Positions 1-12,100 of a stretch of 64,000 nucleotides of DNA are shown here, piece after piece (positions within the stretch are counted from its first letter, which is position 1; the number at the start of each line of letters is the position of its first letter). The notes under the pieces are model-generated. The model saw nothing but the letters and a program-made list of their open reading frames with translations, was not told where the DNA came from and searched no databases. The stretch spans positions 1-64,000 of the forward strand of contig NZ_WWFG01000017.1 of assembly GCF_026127265.1 (NCBI RefSeq), given 5' to 3'. Made by a program: the position numbers and the translations under genes. Origin of the DNA: Nostoc sp. KVJ3. Lineage in GTDB: Bacteria; Cyanobacteriota; Cyanobacteriia; Cyanobacteriales; Nostocaceae.

Positions 1-322
1 ACATCGAACTGGACTTGCTGCGAATAAAATCACTTGATGCGGGGATGTCAGCAAGGAACTCATAAGACGTAATGCGTTTGATGCGTCCATTACCCAAACG
101 ACTAAGTAAAATTAGCCTGCAAACATATTGGGAATTAGGACAAATCGGCAACAACCTAAACCAGCTTGTCAAGGCAACCAACACAGCCCTAAAAATTGGG
201 CGAACTTTACCGGCTTCACCAGAACTAAAGAGAACTTTTAGAACTGTTGCATCAGTGCAGACGAGACATTGCCTCGGATGACATTGATTCGGAAGATTCG
301 GAAGAGGAAAACGAAGAGGATG
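1..322 (+). pseudogene. mobC-like gene, 5'-truncated, frameshifted (left copy)
   Basis: Left-copy counterpart of the intact gene at 50363-50767. The window starts inside the gene. A base is lost in the serine codon region near 56, one T is gained near 75, bases are missing near 226, and a 5-base loss near 330 removes the stop codon region. The frame therefore breaks repeatedly. These are probably consensus errors and not real mutations. Confidence 0.8.
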
Positions 323-3300
323 ATTGGGAAGAAAAGGCAGAGGTTTTCGCAAGCTGTTGGATTATTTAGAATCCCGTGAAGATGCCAAACTAATCGGCGG
401 CAACATGAGCGGAGAAATGCTCGTGAATTGGCGCGGGGAATTTAAGCTGTCTCGACAACTAAATTCAGATGCAGACCGAGTTGTTTATCATGTCTCACTG
501 TCAGCAGCTAAGGGTGATAAATTGGATGATGAGAAGTGGAGCGAGATTGGCGACCGCTACATGAAGGAAATGGGTTTTGATGCCAATCAGTTTGTTATCT
601 TCCGCCACCATAACACCGACGACGACCACATCCACATTGCAGCCAGCCGGATTAGGATGGACACGGGGCTGTTAGTACATGATTCCTGGGATTATGTGCG
701 CTCTGAAAAAGTTCTGCGACAAATCGAACAAGACTATGAGTTAGTGCAAGTGCAGGGCAGTAGAGAGAAACTGAATCGGACACCCAGCACAGGGCAAATC
801 AGGCGTATCCGGCGAGAGCAGGAGAATATTCATTGGGGCAACGCGACTCCCTCCCAGAACGCACTATCAAGGAGCAAGTTCAGCAGACAATTGATAACGC
901 ATCTGTTGACAATCCTCAGATGCCTTTATTCATAATGCGCTTGCAGGTTGATGGTATCAGTGTAAGGACAGGATTTACCAGAAATGGGAAATCTAAAGGA
1001 ATTTCTTACGAGAAAGATGGGCAAGCTTTCAGTGGCACACCAATTAGGTGCAGCTTATACCTTCCCAGGTTTGCAAAAACATCGTGGAGTTGACTACCAA
1101 TCACAACGCGATGATGCGCGGATTGAACATCTGTTGAACAATCGTGTCGGGCGAACAGCGGAGAGCCAACAACCCATAAATGCAATCTCTGACTTTATTG
1201 AACAGTCAGTAATTGAGTCAGCCTTGATTGAAACATTACCACAATTAACAGAGCAAGTGTCTCAATATCAGCAGCAGCTAGAAGAAGGAAGAACCGCATT
1301 CGATGACCTTGGAGAAGCGATTGCTGATGTGGAGCAACAACTCTTATCACAAAGAGCAGTGGATGCAATCTCTGACTTTATTGAACAGTCAGTAGTTGAG
1401 TCTACCTTGATGGAAACGTTACCACAATTAACAGAACAACTCTCTCAAGTCAGGCAGCAGCTAGAAGCAAGAAGAACCGCATTCGACGGACTAGACGCGG
1501 CGATTACTCAAGAGTTACAATCCCATGTAGAGAAAAGAGCTATTTCATCAATTTCTGATTATATTGAGCAATCGACTATTGAATCAGCATTAACTGAAAC
1601 AGTATTAGAATTAACAGAGCAACTATCTCAATATCGGCAGCAACTCCTTGGAGCTAAAAACTTCAATGACTTTTGATGAAGCATTGACGGCTGAGTTGCA
1701 ATCCCATGCAGATCAGAAAGCCATTTTATCAATCTTTGATTATATTGAGCAATCAACTATCGAGTCAGCTTTAACCCAAACAGTATTAGGATTAACAGAG
1801 CAAATTTCTCAATATCGGCAGCAACTCCTTGGAGCTAAAACTACATTCAATGACTTTGATGAAGCATTGACGGCTGAGTTGCAATCCCATGCAGATCAGA
1901 AAACCATTTTATCAATCTTTGATTATATTGAGCAATCGACTATTGAATCAGCATTAACTGAAACAGTATTAGAATTAACAGAGCAACTATCTCAATATCG
2001 GCAGCAACTCCTTGGAGCTAAAACTACATTCAATGACTTTGATGAAGCATTGACGGCTGAGTTGCAATCCCATGCAGATCAGAAAGCCATTTTATCAATC
2101 TTTGATTATATTGAGCAATCAACTATCGAGTCAGCTTTAAACCCAAACAGTATTAGGATTAACAGAGCAAATTTCTCAATATCGGCAGCAGCTACTTGAA
2201 GCGAAAACTACATTCAATGACTTTGATGAAGCATTGACGGCTGAGTTACAATCTCATGCAGAGAAGAGAGCTATCTTATCAATCTTTGATTATATTGAGC
2301 AATCAACTATCGAGTCAGCTTTAACCCAAACAGTATTAGGATTAACAGAGCAAATTTCTCAATATCGGCAGCAGCTACTTGAAGCGAAAACTACATTCAA
2401 TGACTTTGATGAAGCATTGACGGCTGAGTTACAATCTCATGCAGAGAAGAGAGCTATCTTATCAATCTCTGATTATATTGAGCAATCAACTGTCGAGTCA
2501 GCCTTAACTGAAACAGTATTAGAATTAACGCAAAAAACTTTCTCAATACAAAGAGGGACTTGTTACCAGCTAAAGCTACATTTAATGACCTGGATGCAGA
2601 GCTTGCGGCTGAGTTACAATCCCATGTAGAGAAAAGAGCTATTTCATCAATTTCTGATTATGTTGACCAATCAACTGTCGAGTCAGCCTTAACTGAAGCA
2701 GTATTAGAACTAACACAACAACTTTCTCAAAATCAGCAGCAGCTATCAGCCGGAAGAACATATTCGACGACCTGGAAGCAGCGATTGTTTATTTGGAGCA
2801 ACTGCATAGATCGCAAACAACAGTAGACGCAATTGCTCTTAATAAACTCCAACTATAACCACAGATGAACCAAAGCTAAAAGATAATCTTTCAGCGAGTT
2901 ATATCAGTATTACAGTGCCGACTTGCAAAACTTATTAGTGACTGACCGAGATAAAGAAATCGCTATCAGGGCATTATTAGATAATAAGCCACTTCAAGAT
3001 GTTGAAGAAATTATCTTTGCCAGTCCAGCCAGATGGACTACTGATGAAGCTAAAGCATTAGTTCTAATCGCTAATAATCAACTGGCATCTGATAGAGAGC
3101 AAAAACAGCGTTCACCCCAGTTTACACCACCGCCAGAGGATGAAAGCCTACGCCCAGTATTACAGCATTTCTTGACTCAAAAACGCGGTATAACAAACTT
3201 CCTTGTACACCCATTACAGCAGCAGGGGTTGGGTTACATAGACCAGCACCGAAATGTTGTCTTTATCAAGCGCTCTTTGAACGGTTCTAAGTCAGGCGCA

Positions 3301-3753
3301 CTGGTTTGGGATACTCATCGCCAAGATAATCGCTGTTCCGAGTACCCCGAAAACAGCGATCGCTCTCCTGGGTGGTTTCACCTGAAATTGGGTGGAGAAC
3401 CAGACGATAAAATCGAGAGAGTGTACCTGTGTTCTTCCCCTATTGATGCGCTGACAATGGCAGAGATTGACAGGAATGGACACAAGGGGCAACCACCAGT
3501 GAGGACAATGTACATGGCAGTGGATGATCCAGATAACTTGCCCTTTGAACTTCTCAGAAATATCAACAGGATTGGGGTGGCATTTAATAACGATGATCGG
3601 GGAAATGAAGCCGCCGAGGTCGTTCAGTCAATGTTACCCCAGGCTAAAAGAATTGCACCCAAGGGGCTAAGTTGGAATGAGATTCTTATTAAACAGCAGC
3701 AGCAGCAAGATGAACTGGAGCAAAAGCAACGCTCTAGGGGTTTTAGTCGATAA
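320..3753 (+). pseudogene. Relaxase gene with multiple frameshifts (left copy)
   Basis: Counterpart of the intact relaxase at 50748-54188. The reading frame is broken by small indels, for example near 330, 824, 1042, 1661, 2141, 2536, 2565, 2760, 2846 and 2900, leaving a chain of overlapping fragments. All nine 183-bp repeat units are still present. Since the right copy is fully open, the breaks are most likely sequencing or assembly errors. Confidence 0.85.
1179..2825 (+). repeat. Nine 183-bp tandem repeats inside relaxase (left copy)
   Basis: Same nine-unit array as at 51612-53258. The total length is again 1647 bp because the indels compensate. See the right copy for the description. Confidence 0.85.
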
Positions 3754-3771
3754 TGCTCGTGTTGAGCCGAC

Positions 3772-3898
3772 GAACTCGTGACCGCTACGCTCTCGGAGTC
3801 GGTGGCTCTTACGGGCAGAAAGATTACTGGTTGGGCCAACTAGATCCTGCAAGCCCGCAAGAGCCACTCCGCTAACGCCGACTCCGAGCCACGAGTTC
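3772..3898. repeat. Imperfect 127-bp inverted repeat (left copy)
   Basis: Left copy of the inverted repeat at 54207-54333, lying 18 bp downstream of the relaxase stop. The arms begin with GAACTCGTG and end with CACGAGTTC. Possible terminator or interspersed repeat. Confidence 0.6.
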
Positions 3899-4192
3899 TT
3901 AAAACCTGGAAAGAAAGACACTGTAGACCTTTTTGAATATATTAATGCTTATCAGTCGGGCAGGTGGTATGGAGAGATTTTGCCGGCATAGCGCAATCAG
4001 CTTGCCACTAACGAAAAGTGAGGCAAGCAATTAACAACGTCAAAATAGTATCAAAATTGAGCAATGCCTACTCAATAGTAGAGATTACGAAGAGGAAGTT
4101 AAAATTCACAAATACTTCCGTAGACTTCGGGGCGGCAAGTGTTAACGCCTAAGCAGAAAATCATGATCAGCAGAAAAATTATTAGTCAAAGT

Positions 4193-5725
4193 CAGTAGAC
4201 CGAAAACTTCTGCGATCGCTCTGTGATGAATACCTGTGAAACTGATTGTTGTCTAAGAAACTGTATTTTATGATACAGTTTTTTGAAAAAGCGTTGACCA
4301 ATATTACATAAATAAAACTAATGATTTGGATACAAAGGTAAGGGTAGCTCTCGCACCAGAAGATTGTTGGTGCTGGTCTTGGAATTTTTGTAAAGTATTG
4401 GGGTAAAGAAGCAAAATTTTCGATTTAGAGGATTAATTAGTTTGGCTATGACTGCAACTACCCCAGTTCTAACTGATAGTAAAACTTTGAACGAAGTAGT
4501 AAACTGTTTAACGGAAAATATTCCAATTCAGACTCAAGGCAAGTGTGAACAAAAAAATATCTTTGAAATTCTAATTAGGGCAGCCACCCAAAGAGATAGC
4601 ATAGAAAACACAAGTAAAGTATTAAAAAATGTTCCCACAAGTAACGATATTCGTTTATCATTTGGAGAAATATTCAGACCTGAACTCTCTGGAATCAGAT
4701 TTAAATACTGCACTTCAAAGTCGGTTCCCAGATGGTATTCAAAAAGGAAAATACAAAATTGCTATCGATTTTAACTTAATTCCATATTATGGTGAACCAT
4801 CATCATCAGAAGCACCATACATTTATAGAAGTCAAGCAAAAAGTGGCACTTGTTCTTTTTATGCCTACGCTACTGTCTATGTAATTAAAAAGAATAAACG
4901 ACTTACCTTAGCTATTAAAGCTGTTCAACAACAAAATACTTTAGTAGCAATTATTACTTATCTTTTAGCTCTGATTGAGCCTTTGAAGCTAAAAATAGAA
5001 CGATTGTATTTAGACCGGGAATTCTTCTGTGTGCCAGTCATCAGATGGTTGCAAGCTCTTGATATCCCCTTTGAAATGCCAGTAATTATTCGAGGTAAAC
5101 ATGGCGGTACTAGACAATTAATTAGAGGTAGGCGCAGTTATAAAACAACTTATACTTTAAACAGCGATAAATATGGCTCAGTCACTTTTCATGTATGGAT
5201 AATTTGTACATATAAAAATGGTAAAAGACGAGCGCATGGGCGAGAGTTTTTTATTTACGCAGTCTATAAAGTACAGTTATCTTTACACCTGATACATGAT
5301 GACTATCGTCTTCGTTTTGGGATTGAGAGTAGCTATCGGATGAAAAACCAGTGCCGAATTAAAACTACTATTAAAAATCCCATTATTCGGCTTTTATTTG
5401 TAGCTTTGGCGTTTTTAATTATTAATATTTGGATTTATCTAGTATGGCATTATCTTAGCCGTTTAAAAAGAAGCTCTCGACAAAGTTCTTTCTCACTTAT
5501 TTACCCTCAAACAGATGCTTGAATTTCTACGTCAAGCCGTAGACCGCAACTATGGGGTAGCCTGCGAAGTTTGTTTACCATCTGGCTGATTTTGGTTGAT
5601 TTTCGGGGCTTTATTTATAAGCAAATCTTATTATTCACATCTCACAATCCCCTTTTGTACATTTCAAAAAAAAACGGTATCATACACTACTATTTTTAGC
5701 GATCGCAGAAGTTTTCGGTCTACTG
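4193..5725 (+). mobile_element. ISH3-type insertion sequence (left copy)
   Basis: Left copy of the element at 54630-56162. It has the same 28-bp inverted ends (CAGTAGACCGAAAACTTC...) and the same flanking AAAGT target duplication (4188-4192 and 5726-5730). The total length is 1533 bp in both copies although several small indels differ. Confidence 0.88.
4442..5589 (+). pseudogene. ISH3 transposase, frameshifted (left copy)
   Basis: Counterpart of the intact transposase at 54881-56026. An extra T near 4655 and an extra A near 5482 break the frame, leaving overlapping fragments that together carry all three catalytic regions. Probably consensus errors. Confidence 0.85.
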
Positions 5726-5813
5726 AAAGTTCTTAGCAGCACTCCTGTCAAAAACTCATCATGTTACCTGAACGGATAAAGCATAGCTGAATTTACTAAT
5801 TGGGCGTTAACTG

Positions 5814-8692
5814 ATGAAAAAATCTTTTCTATCGTCATCACAGTTTACAATCGAGAAAACTACCTTGCTGCGGCAATTAAAAGTGTCCTGGCTCAAACTT
5901 GGTCGGACTTGGAATTGTTAATATGGGACGATGGCTCTACAGATCGCTCCGTTGAAATTGCATCCGAGTATGCCCAGCAAGATCAACGCATCCGAGTCAT
6001 AGCTGCCAAACATACTGGTATTGCCCTGCTATCCACGGGGCTGTTGCAGCAACCACTGGAGATTATATCGGTTGGGTAGACAGTGACGATATTCTGGCTC
6101 CCACCGCCTTAGAACAGACAATTTCCATTCTGAATAATCACCCCAAAGTAGGACTTGTCTACACAGACTATCAACTAATGGACGAACAGGGAAACCTGCA
6201 TGGAATCGGGCAGCGTTGCCAAATCCCCTATTCCAAAGAACGGCTGCTTGTTGACTTTATGATCTTCCATTTCCGCTTAATACGCCGCACCGTTTACGAG
6301 CAAGTGGGAGGTATTGATCCGAACTTTACTTATGCGAAGAGTATGATTTGTGTCTAAAACTGTCTGAAGTCACCGACTTTTACCATATCCCTCACCTCTT
6401 TATTATTATCGCCGGTCACTCTGGCAATTTGACTAACGAACAGTTTGAACCGATTCGCTGGTCTCAAAAAGCAATCAATAACGCACTCAAAAGGCGGGGG
6501 TTAGACAGCCAATATGAGCTATCTATGCAAGTTGTCGCTCATTTTACTATTAAATCTAAACACCGCTCTCAGAACACCTCTAACTCCCCTCAGCAGATTT
6601 TAAATTCACCAACCACTGTTTCGATTATCATTCCGACTTACAATCGTAAACATTATCTTAAATACGCTCTCGATAGGTCTGTTGTCAAACCTATACTGAC
6701 TACGAAATTATTGTAATTGATGACGGCTCCACCGATGGGACTGCTGATTGGATTCATACACACTATCCACAGGTAAAACTGTTACAAATACCCACTAATA
6801 CTGGTGCTGCTGCCGCTAGAAATTTGGGCATTAAAAATGCGCTGGGGCAATTTATCGCCTTTCTCGATAGCGACGACCAATGGCTACCAGATTACCTGCA
6901 ACATCAAATTGACACTCTCAAACAAACACCTACTGCTGTCCTCAGCTACTGCAACTATATCGCCATCACAAGTGTTGACCACAAGGGCGACCGAATGAGC
7001 CTCAGTCCAAGCCATCCAGATGACCTGATTCTTTCGATGCTTTGGCGATGCTTCATTCACACACTCTCTCAAGTCGTCGTACCCAAATCAGTCTTCCAAA
7101 CAGTTGGTTTATTAAACGAACAGTTGAAAGGCTGTCATGACTGGGAGTTTTACTTAAGACTGTTTGCACACGGAACTCCAGTACATATCCCCAAGTATTT
7201 AGTTCGCAAACGCTGGTTGCCTGACAGCATCGTTACCCAATCTAACTGTACTGCATGGTTAGCAAACGGGCTTCAAGTCCTAGAAGAATTTTATCGTCGC
7301 CCTGCCAACGCCCGCTACAGCCATTTGCGACCAACCATTGAAACTCACTTTCGTACTACTGTAGAAGAATTCAAGTCATACATTTTCCCCGCTTTCCAGC
7401 CAAATCAGAGCCAGGGAATCACTGCCCCCCTAGTTTCCATTATTATCTCTAGTAATAACGCCAGCAGATTTGCCGCCTGTCTACATAGTTGCCAACAACA
7501 AATTTATCCGAATCTGGAAATTATTATTGTTGAACACGACTCGACCGAGAACTTGAGCGAAATTAGTCGCCAATTTGCCAGCACAACTAAAGGACGTGTA
7601 ATCTTAACTCAATGCCAGCAACCAGGAGCGAGTGCTGCTTACAATCATGGATTAGCTTTAGCTACTGGTGACTATATCCAATGGCTTTCTGGCTCAGATG
7701 AATTGACACCCCAAAAAATTGCCTTGCAAGTAGCAGCATTAGAACAAAATCGTCACTTTGACATTGCCTATGGTGATTGGCAATGGTGCTTTTATCAAAA
7801 CGAGCAGTGTCAATTGAGAATTGCTTTCGCATTCCAACAGAATGACGACGAAAGAATGCAGAGACTAATGCATAACTGGCAACCTCTTCATGCCTTCCTA
7901 ATTCGTCGCTCTACAGCAGTGCGCTTGCAAGAGTTACAAGTGTGGAATTATCCACAGACTCAATTGGATGCAGACCGGGAGTATTTAACTCTAGCAGCAA
8001 TAGTGGGGTTTCGTTTTCTTCACGTTCAACATTCTACCGTCCTCTACAATCATTTCTCCTCCAGTCAGATGAAGTTGTCCGACTCTTACGTCGGAAGAGT
8101 CGAGAGACTCAAGCAAATGTTTTTACGCTTTCAATACCATGCCACGATGCAGCCACTAAGTGAAATTACAGAACAACATTGGTTTCTGCTCAAGCAAAGT
8201 TGGGATTTGTGGAAACTCGCACCAGTCACACTTCAGCAACACGGAGAAGACGCTTTTTTTTCTTCAGCACTCTCAAAAAGAGCTAGGAATGCCGCTCAAC
8301 TTAGCCCAAGCCAGAATAGTCAGCGCCTTATATAAATCTGATGAAGCTTGCACTTTAGAAGATCATGCTCGTCAAATTGTGCGGATATTTGGAAGCAAAT
8401 CGTTCAACAGTCTGGAGGTGAGGCAAAAAATGTTGCAGCCGAGCTAACAAGATGGGTAGGACTTGCTCATCCCGAAACTTCTGATTCTTCCCCTCACCAA
8501 CTAGCACAGGCTGGAAGTCAAAGTACATCTTTACTGCAAGCGAAAATTGATGCAATTCCTTTGTCTGCCCCGTTGTTTGTAGAACAGCAATTGGCAGTGC
8601 TTTACGTACTGGACAAACTTCGGACTGCTGGAATGCTTAACCAATTTTCTGCTCTACAGTCAGAAATAAATCAGTCAATGCCAGCTAGATAA
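5814..8692 (+). pseudogene. Triple GT2 glycosyltransferase gene, frameshifted (left copy)
   Basis: Counterpart of the intact 960-aa gene at 56251-59133. Small indels (for example near 5825, 6025, 6335, 6393, 6676, 8260 and 8390) break it into pieces. The largest open piece, 6824-8335, covers part of the second GT2 domain and the whole third one. The right copy should be used for the protein. Confidence 0.85.
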
Positions 8693-9196
8693 ATCTTGTA
8701 AATTCTTTTCCGAAAAAACATCTAAAACATATAAAAACTTTAATCTAACTATAAATTCACTTGTCAAGCCAGAATTTTACCTAAAAACAAGCCAGCAATA
8801 AATTCCGTAAAGCTTCGGTAGACTGAAACGGAAATATTATCTTATCTTCAACTCAAGTACCTGCATTATTCAAAGATTCGAGGTTTGATGAATATCTAGA
8901 AGTGTTGAGTTCGTTCCAATCCTTAAAACTTGAGAATTCCGAAATCATTTTTTACCTCAACTATCTTCATCAAAGATATTTGTTTTCTGAGAGCAAGCAT
9001 TTATTCAACTCTTAATTAATCAAATGGCTCTTTAGTACTCTATCTACTAAATCAATGCACCCAAAAGCTGAAAACCTTGATTTAGCATTTTTTTTGGGAA
9101 TTTTTCGGCTTATGGGAGCAAATAAAAAACTCTCAATAGATAATTATCCGGCTCCGTTTTTCGTCACAATAATTTCTTATTAAAAAGATATAATTT
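8693..9196. other. Intergenic region upstream of toxin-like gene (left copy)
   Basis: AT-rich 504-bp gap without a credible gene. It holds an imperfect inverted repeat at about 9060-9116 (CCCAAAAGCTGAAAA against TTTTTCGGCTTATGGG) around a T-rich loop, 80 bp before the large gene. That could be a terminator or leader hairpin. A second copy lies at 59134-59637. Confidence 0.5.
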
Positions 9197-12100
9197 ATGC
9201 CAATTTCTGATCTGATTCTCCCCACTGATAGCTCTTCATCTCAAGGAGGGTTATTACCATCTTCTCTGACAGGAACATCTTTCAGCAGTGCTTCAGATAA
9301 TAATTCGTCATTAATAGGGTTGCAAAAAACATCTACAACAAGTAGTGCTTCTGGTCTGATTGGCTCTAATCTGGAAACTCTTACTAACTACAGTAATTCT
9401 GTTAGTACTATCTCTGATAGTTTACCGTTATTTAATCAATCAGTTGTTTCTACATCTCTTGCATCTCAATCACTTCCGAACAATCCGACGACTGGTTTAG
9501 ACCAACTTACTGGAAGTGGGAAAAATCTGTCCCTAGTTGGAATTAATAGTAACGATTCTCTTTTAAATCCTAGTCCAGTATTAAAGGGAAAGTTTGGTAA
9601 TTTCGATAATCATCAAAATTTCCAGTTAACTCTACAAGATGCTAATGGAAATCCAGAAAGCTTTTCTCTGACTGGCGATGGTGAAGGTGAAGTATTTCAA
9701 ACTAACCTTGGTGAGCAAATTATTTTTACTGGCACTGATGTCACCACAAATGTCCAAATCTCAGCATCCAATAATCTTCAATTCGGTGATTACATCGGGT
9801 CTTCTCTAAAAGTGCAAACAAAAGGCAGTATTAAATCTGGCAATATCACCCTCAAGAATACTGCTCTTGACAATAGTCCTGGACTCAGTTTGCAATCTGG
9901 ATTGAGCGATTCACAAAGTTCGACTGATACTGGTTACAGTGTCACTGACCTTACCACTCTACTTGGAGGCAGTAATAACTATGCTGCGGCTATCAATGAC
10001 TCTGGTCAAATTGTTGGTGGTTCTATCAGCAGTGATAATTCACAATATCATGTTTTTCTCTACAGTGATGGCAAAATGACCGACCTCGGCACTTTGCCTG
10101 GAGCCAGTTACAGCTATGCCACAGGCATCAATAATTCTGGTCAAGTTGTGGGTGAATCTTATATCAATACGACGCAACACACTTTTCTCTACAGTGATGG
10201 CAAGATGACCGACCTCGGCACTTTGCCTGGAGGCAGTGACAGCTATCTTGGAGCTATCAATAATTCTGGTCAAATTGTAGGTACTTCCAGTACTTCCATA
10301 TACTATCAAGTGATTTTTGATGGAAGCCTTACTCTATCTTACCCAGAATATCACGCTTTCCTCTATCAGAATGGAAATATGAGTGATCTGGGTACTTTAC
10401 CGAATGGCATTGACAGCAATGCTACAAGTATTTACAGCAATGCTACAAGCATCAATAACCTTGGTCAAATAGTTGGTGGTTCTCAACAACAAGTATTTCA
10501 CGATACTTCTGTTTACGTTAGTGGTGGCGGTTATGGAAATGAACCTGGTCACATTTATCATAGCGGTTACTACACATCATCAGGACAAGCTTTCATCTAC
10601 AGTAATGGCAATATGACTGGACTGGGCACTTTGCCCGGAGGCGACTTCAGCACTGCCACAGATATTAATAATTCTGGTCAAGTCATTGGCAATTCCAACA
10701 CTGGTAATAACTCGCAACACGCTTTCCTCTACAGTCAGGGACAGATGACTGACCTCGGCACTCTCCCTGGCTTGCAATACAGTCGTGCTAACGCCATCAA
10801 TGATGCTGGTCAAATCATTGGTGACTCCAGCAGTGATTATAATTTTAATTATAATTTTGATCACCCTTTCCTCTACACCAATGGCAAAATGACAGACCTC
10901 AACAGCTTGATTCCACAAGACTCAGGCTGGACTTTATCAGAGGCTACAGCCATCAATAATAAAGGGCAAATCCTTGGATATGGCAACATCTCTGGACAAT
11001 ATCGCCAGTTCCTCCTTAACCCCATTTCTACAACAGCAACACCCAAAGATGGCATTACTGTAGGCAATATTTCCACTCAAGGTAGTTCTGTCCTCTTGCA
11101 GGGACTTAAGATTAATCTCACTGGCTCCAATGTTGTCACCAAAGGCGGCAATATTACTTTTGATGGCCCCACAATCCTCAATAGCAGTACGGGTGCTTAC
11201 ACTTTTAACTCTGCTAAATCTACTGCTACTTCCAAGGGCGGCGATATCACCTTCAAAAATACTGTCGATAGTAACAGTGCAGGTGCTTCATCCCTTAGTC
11301 TGACAGGAGGTTTGGGCAATATTACTTTCAATAATGCAGTTGGTGGTAATGCTAGTCTTAAGGACTTGACAGTTAATAGTGCTAAAACTTTTATTGCTGA
11401 AGGTGATATCACCACCAAAGGCAATATCGCTATTTCAGCTAACCAGAACATTACCACTAATAGTCTCACTTCCAACAATGGGGCAGTAAAAGTAACTAGT
11501 CAGCAGGGGACGGTGGCGACTATTGATATTACCAGTGGTGGCAGTACTACTGTTACTGCTTCCCAAAATCTCAGCACTGGTACTGTTCTTGCTAATAGTG
11601 GCGCTGTTAGCCTGACTAGCAATCTAGGTTCTGTTACTACCAAAGACATCACCACTAGTGGCAATGCGGATGATATCACTTTGAAAGCTGCTAGTGACAT
11701 CTCCACAGCGAATTTGTCTGCCAATGGCTCAGGTAAAGTCAGCATTTTTCTATACGGAAATACTAACCTTGAAGATCAAACTAACGGTAATGTAAATACT
11801 GGTAGCATCAATGCAAATCAATTAACAATTCTTAGTTCTGGAGGTGTCAATATTCAAGGTGATACTGCTGGTAAATATAATGTATCTATAGTAGCAGGTT
11901 ACGACGTGACTACCCGTAAAATAACATCAAGTCATGGACAAGTTAGCTTAAACAGCAGTTCTGGTTCTGTTACTGTTAACAATATTATTAATGCTGATCG
12001 GGATGTATATGTTGTAGCAGACGGCAATATTACTATTCCCGAAATTATATCAAGCAAGGGAGCCGTTGGCTTGAATAGCAGTTCTGGCTCTATTACTACT

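Noticed and set aside
1..8692. Many separate short genes in the left copy
   Set aside because: They are fragments of four long genes that are open in the right copy, broken by small indels typical of poor consensus.
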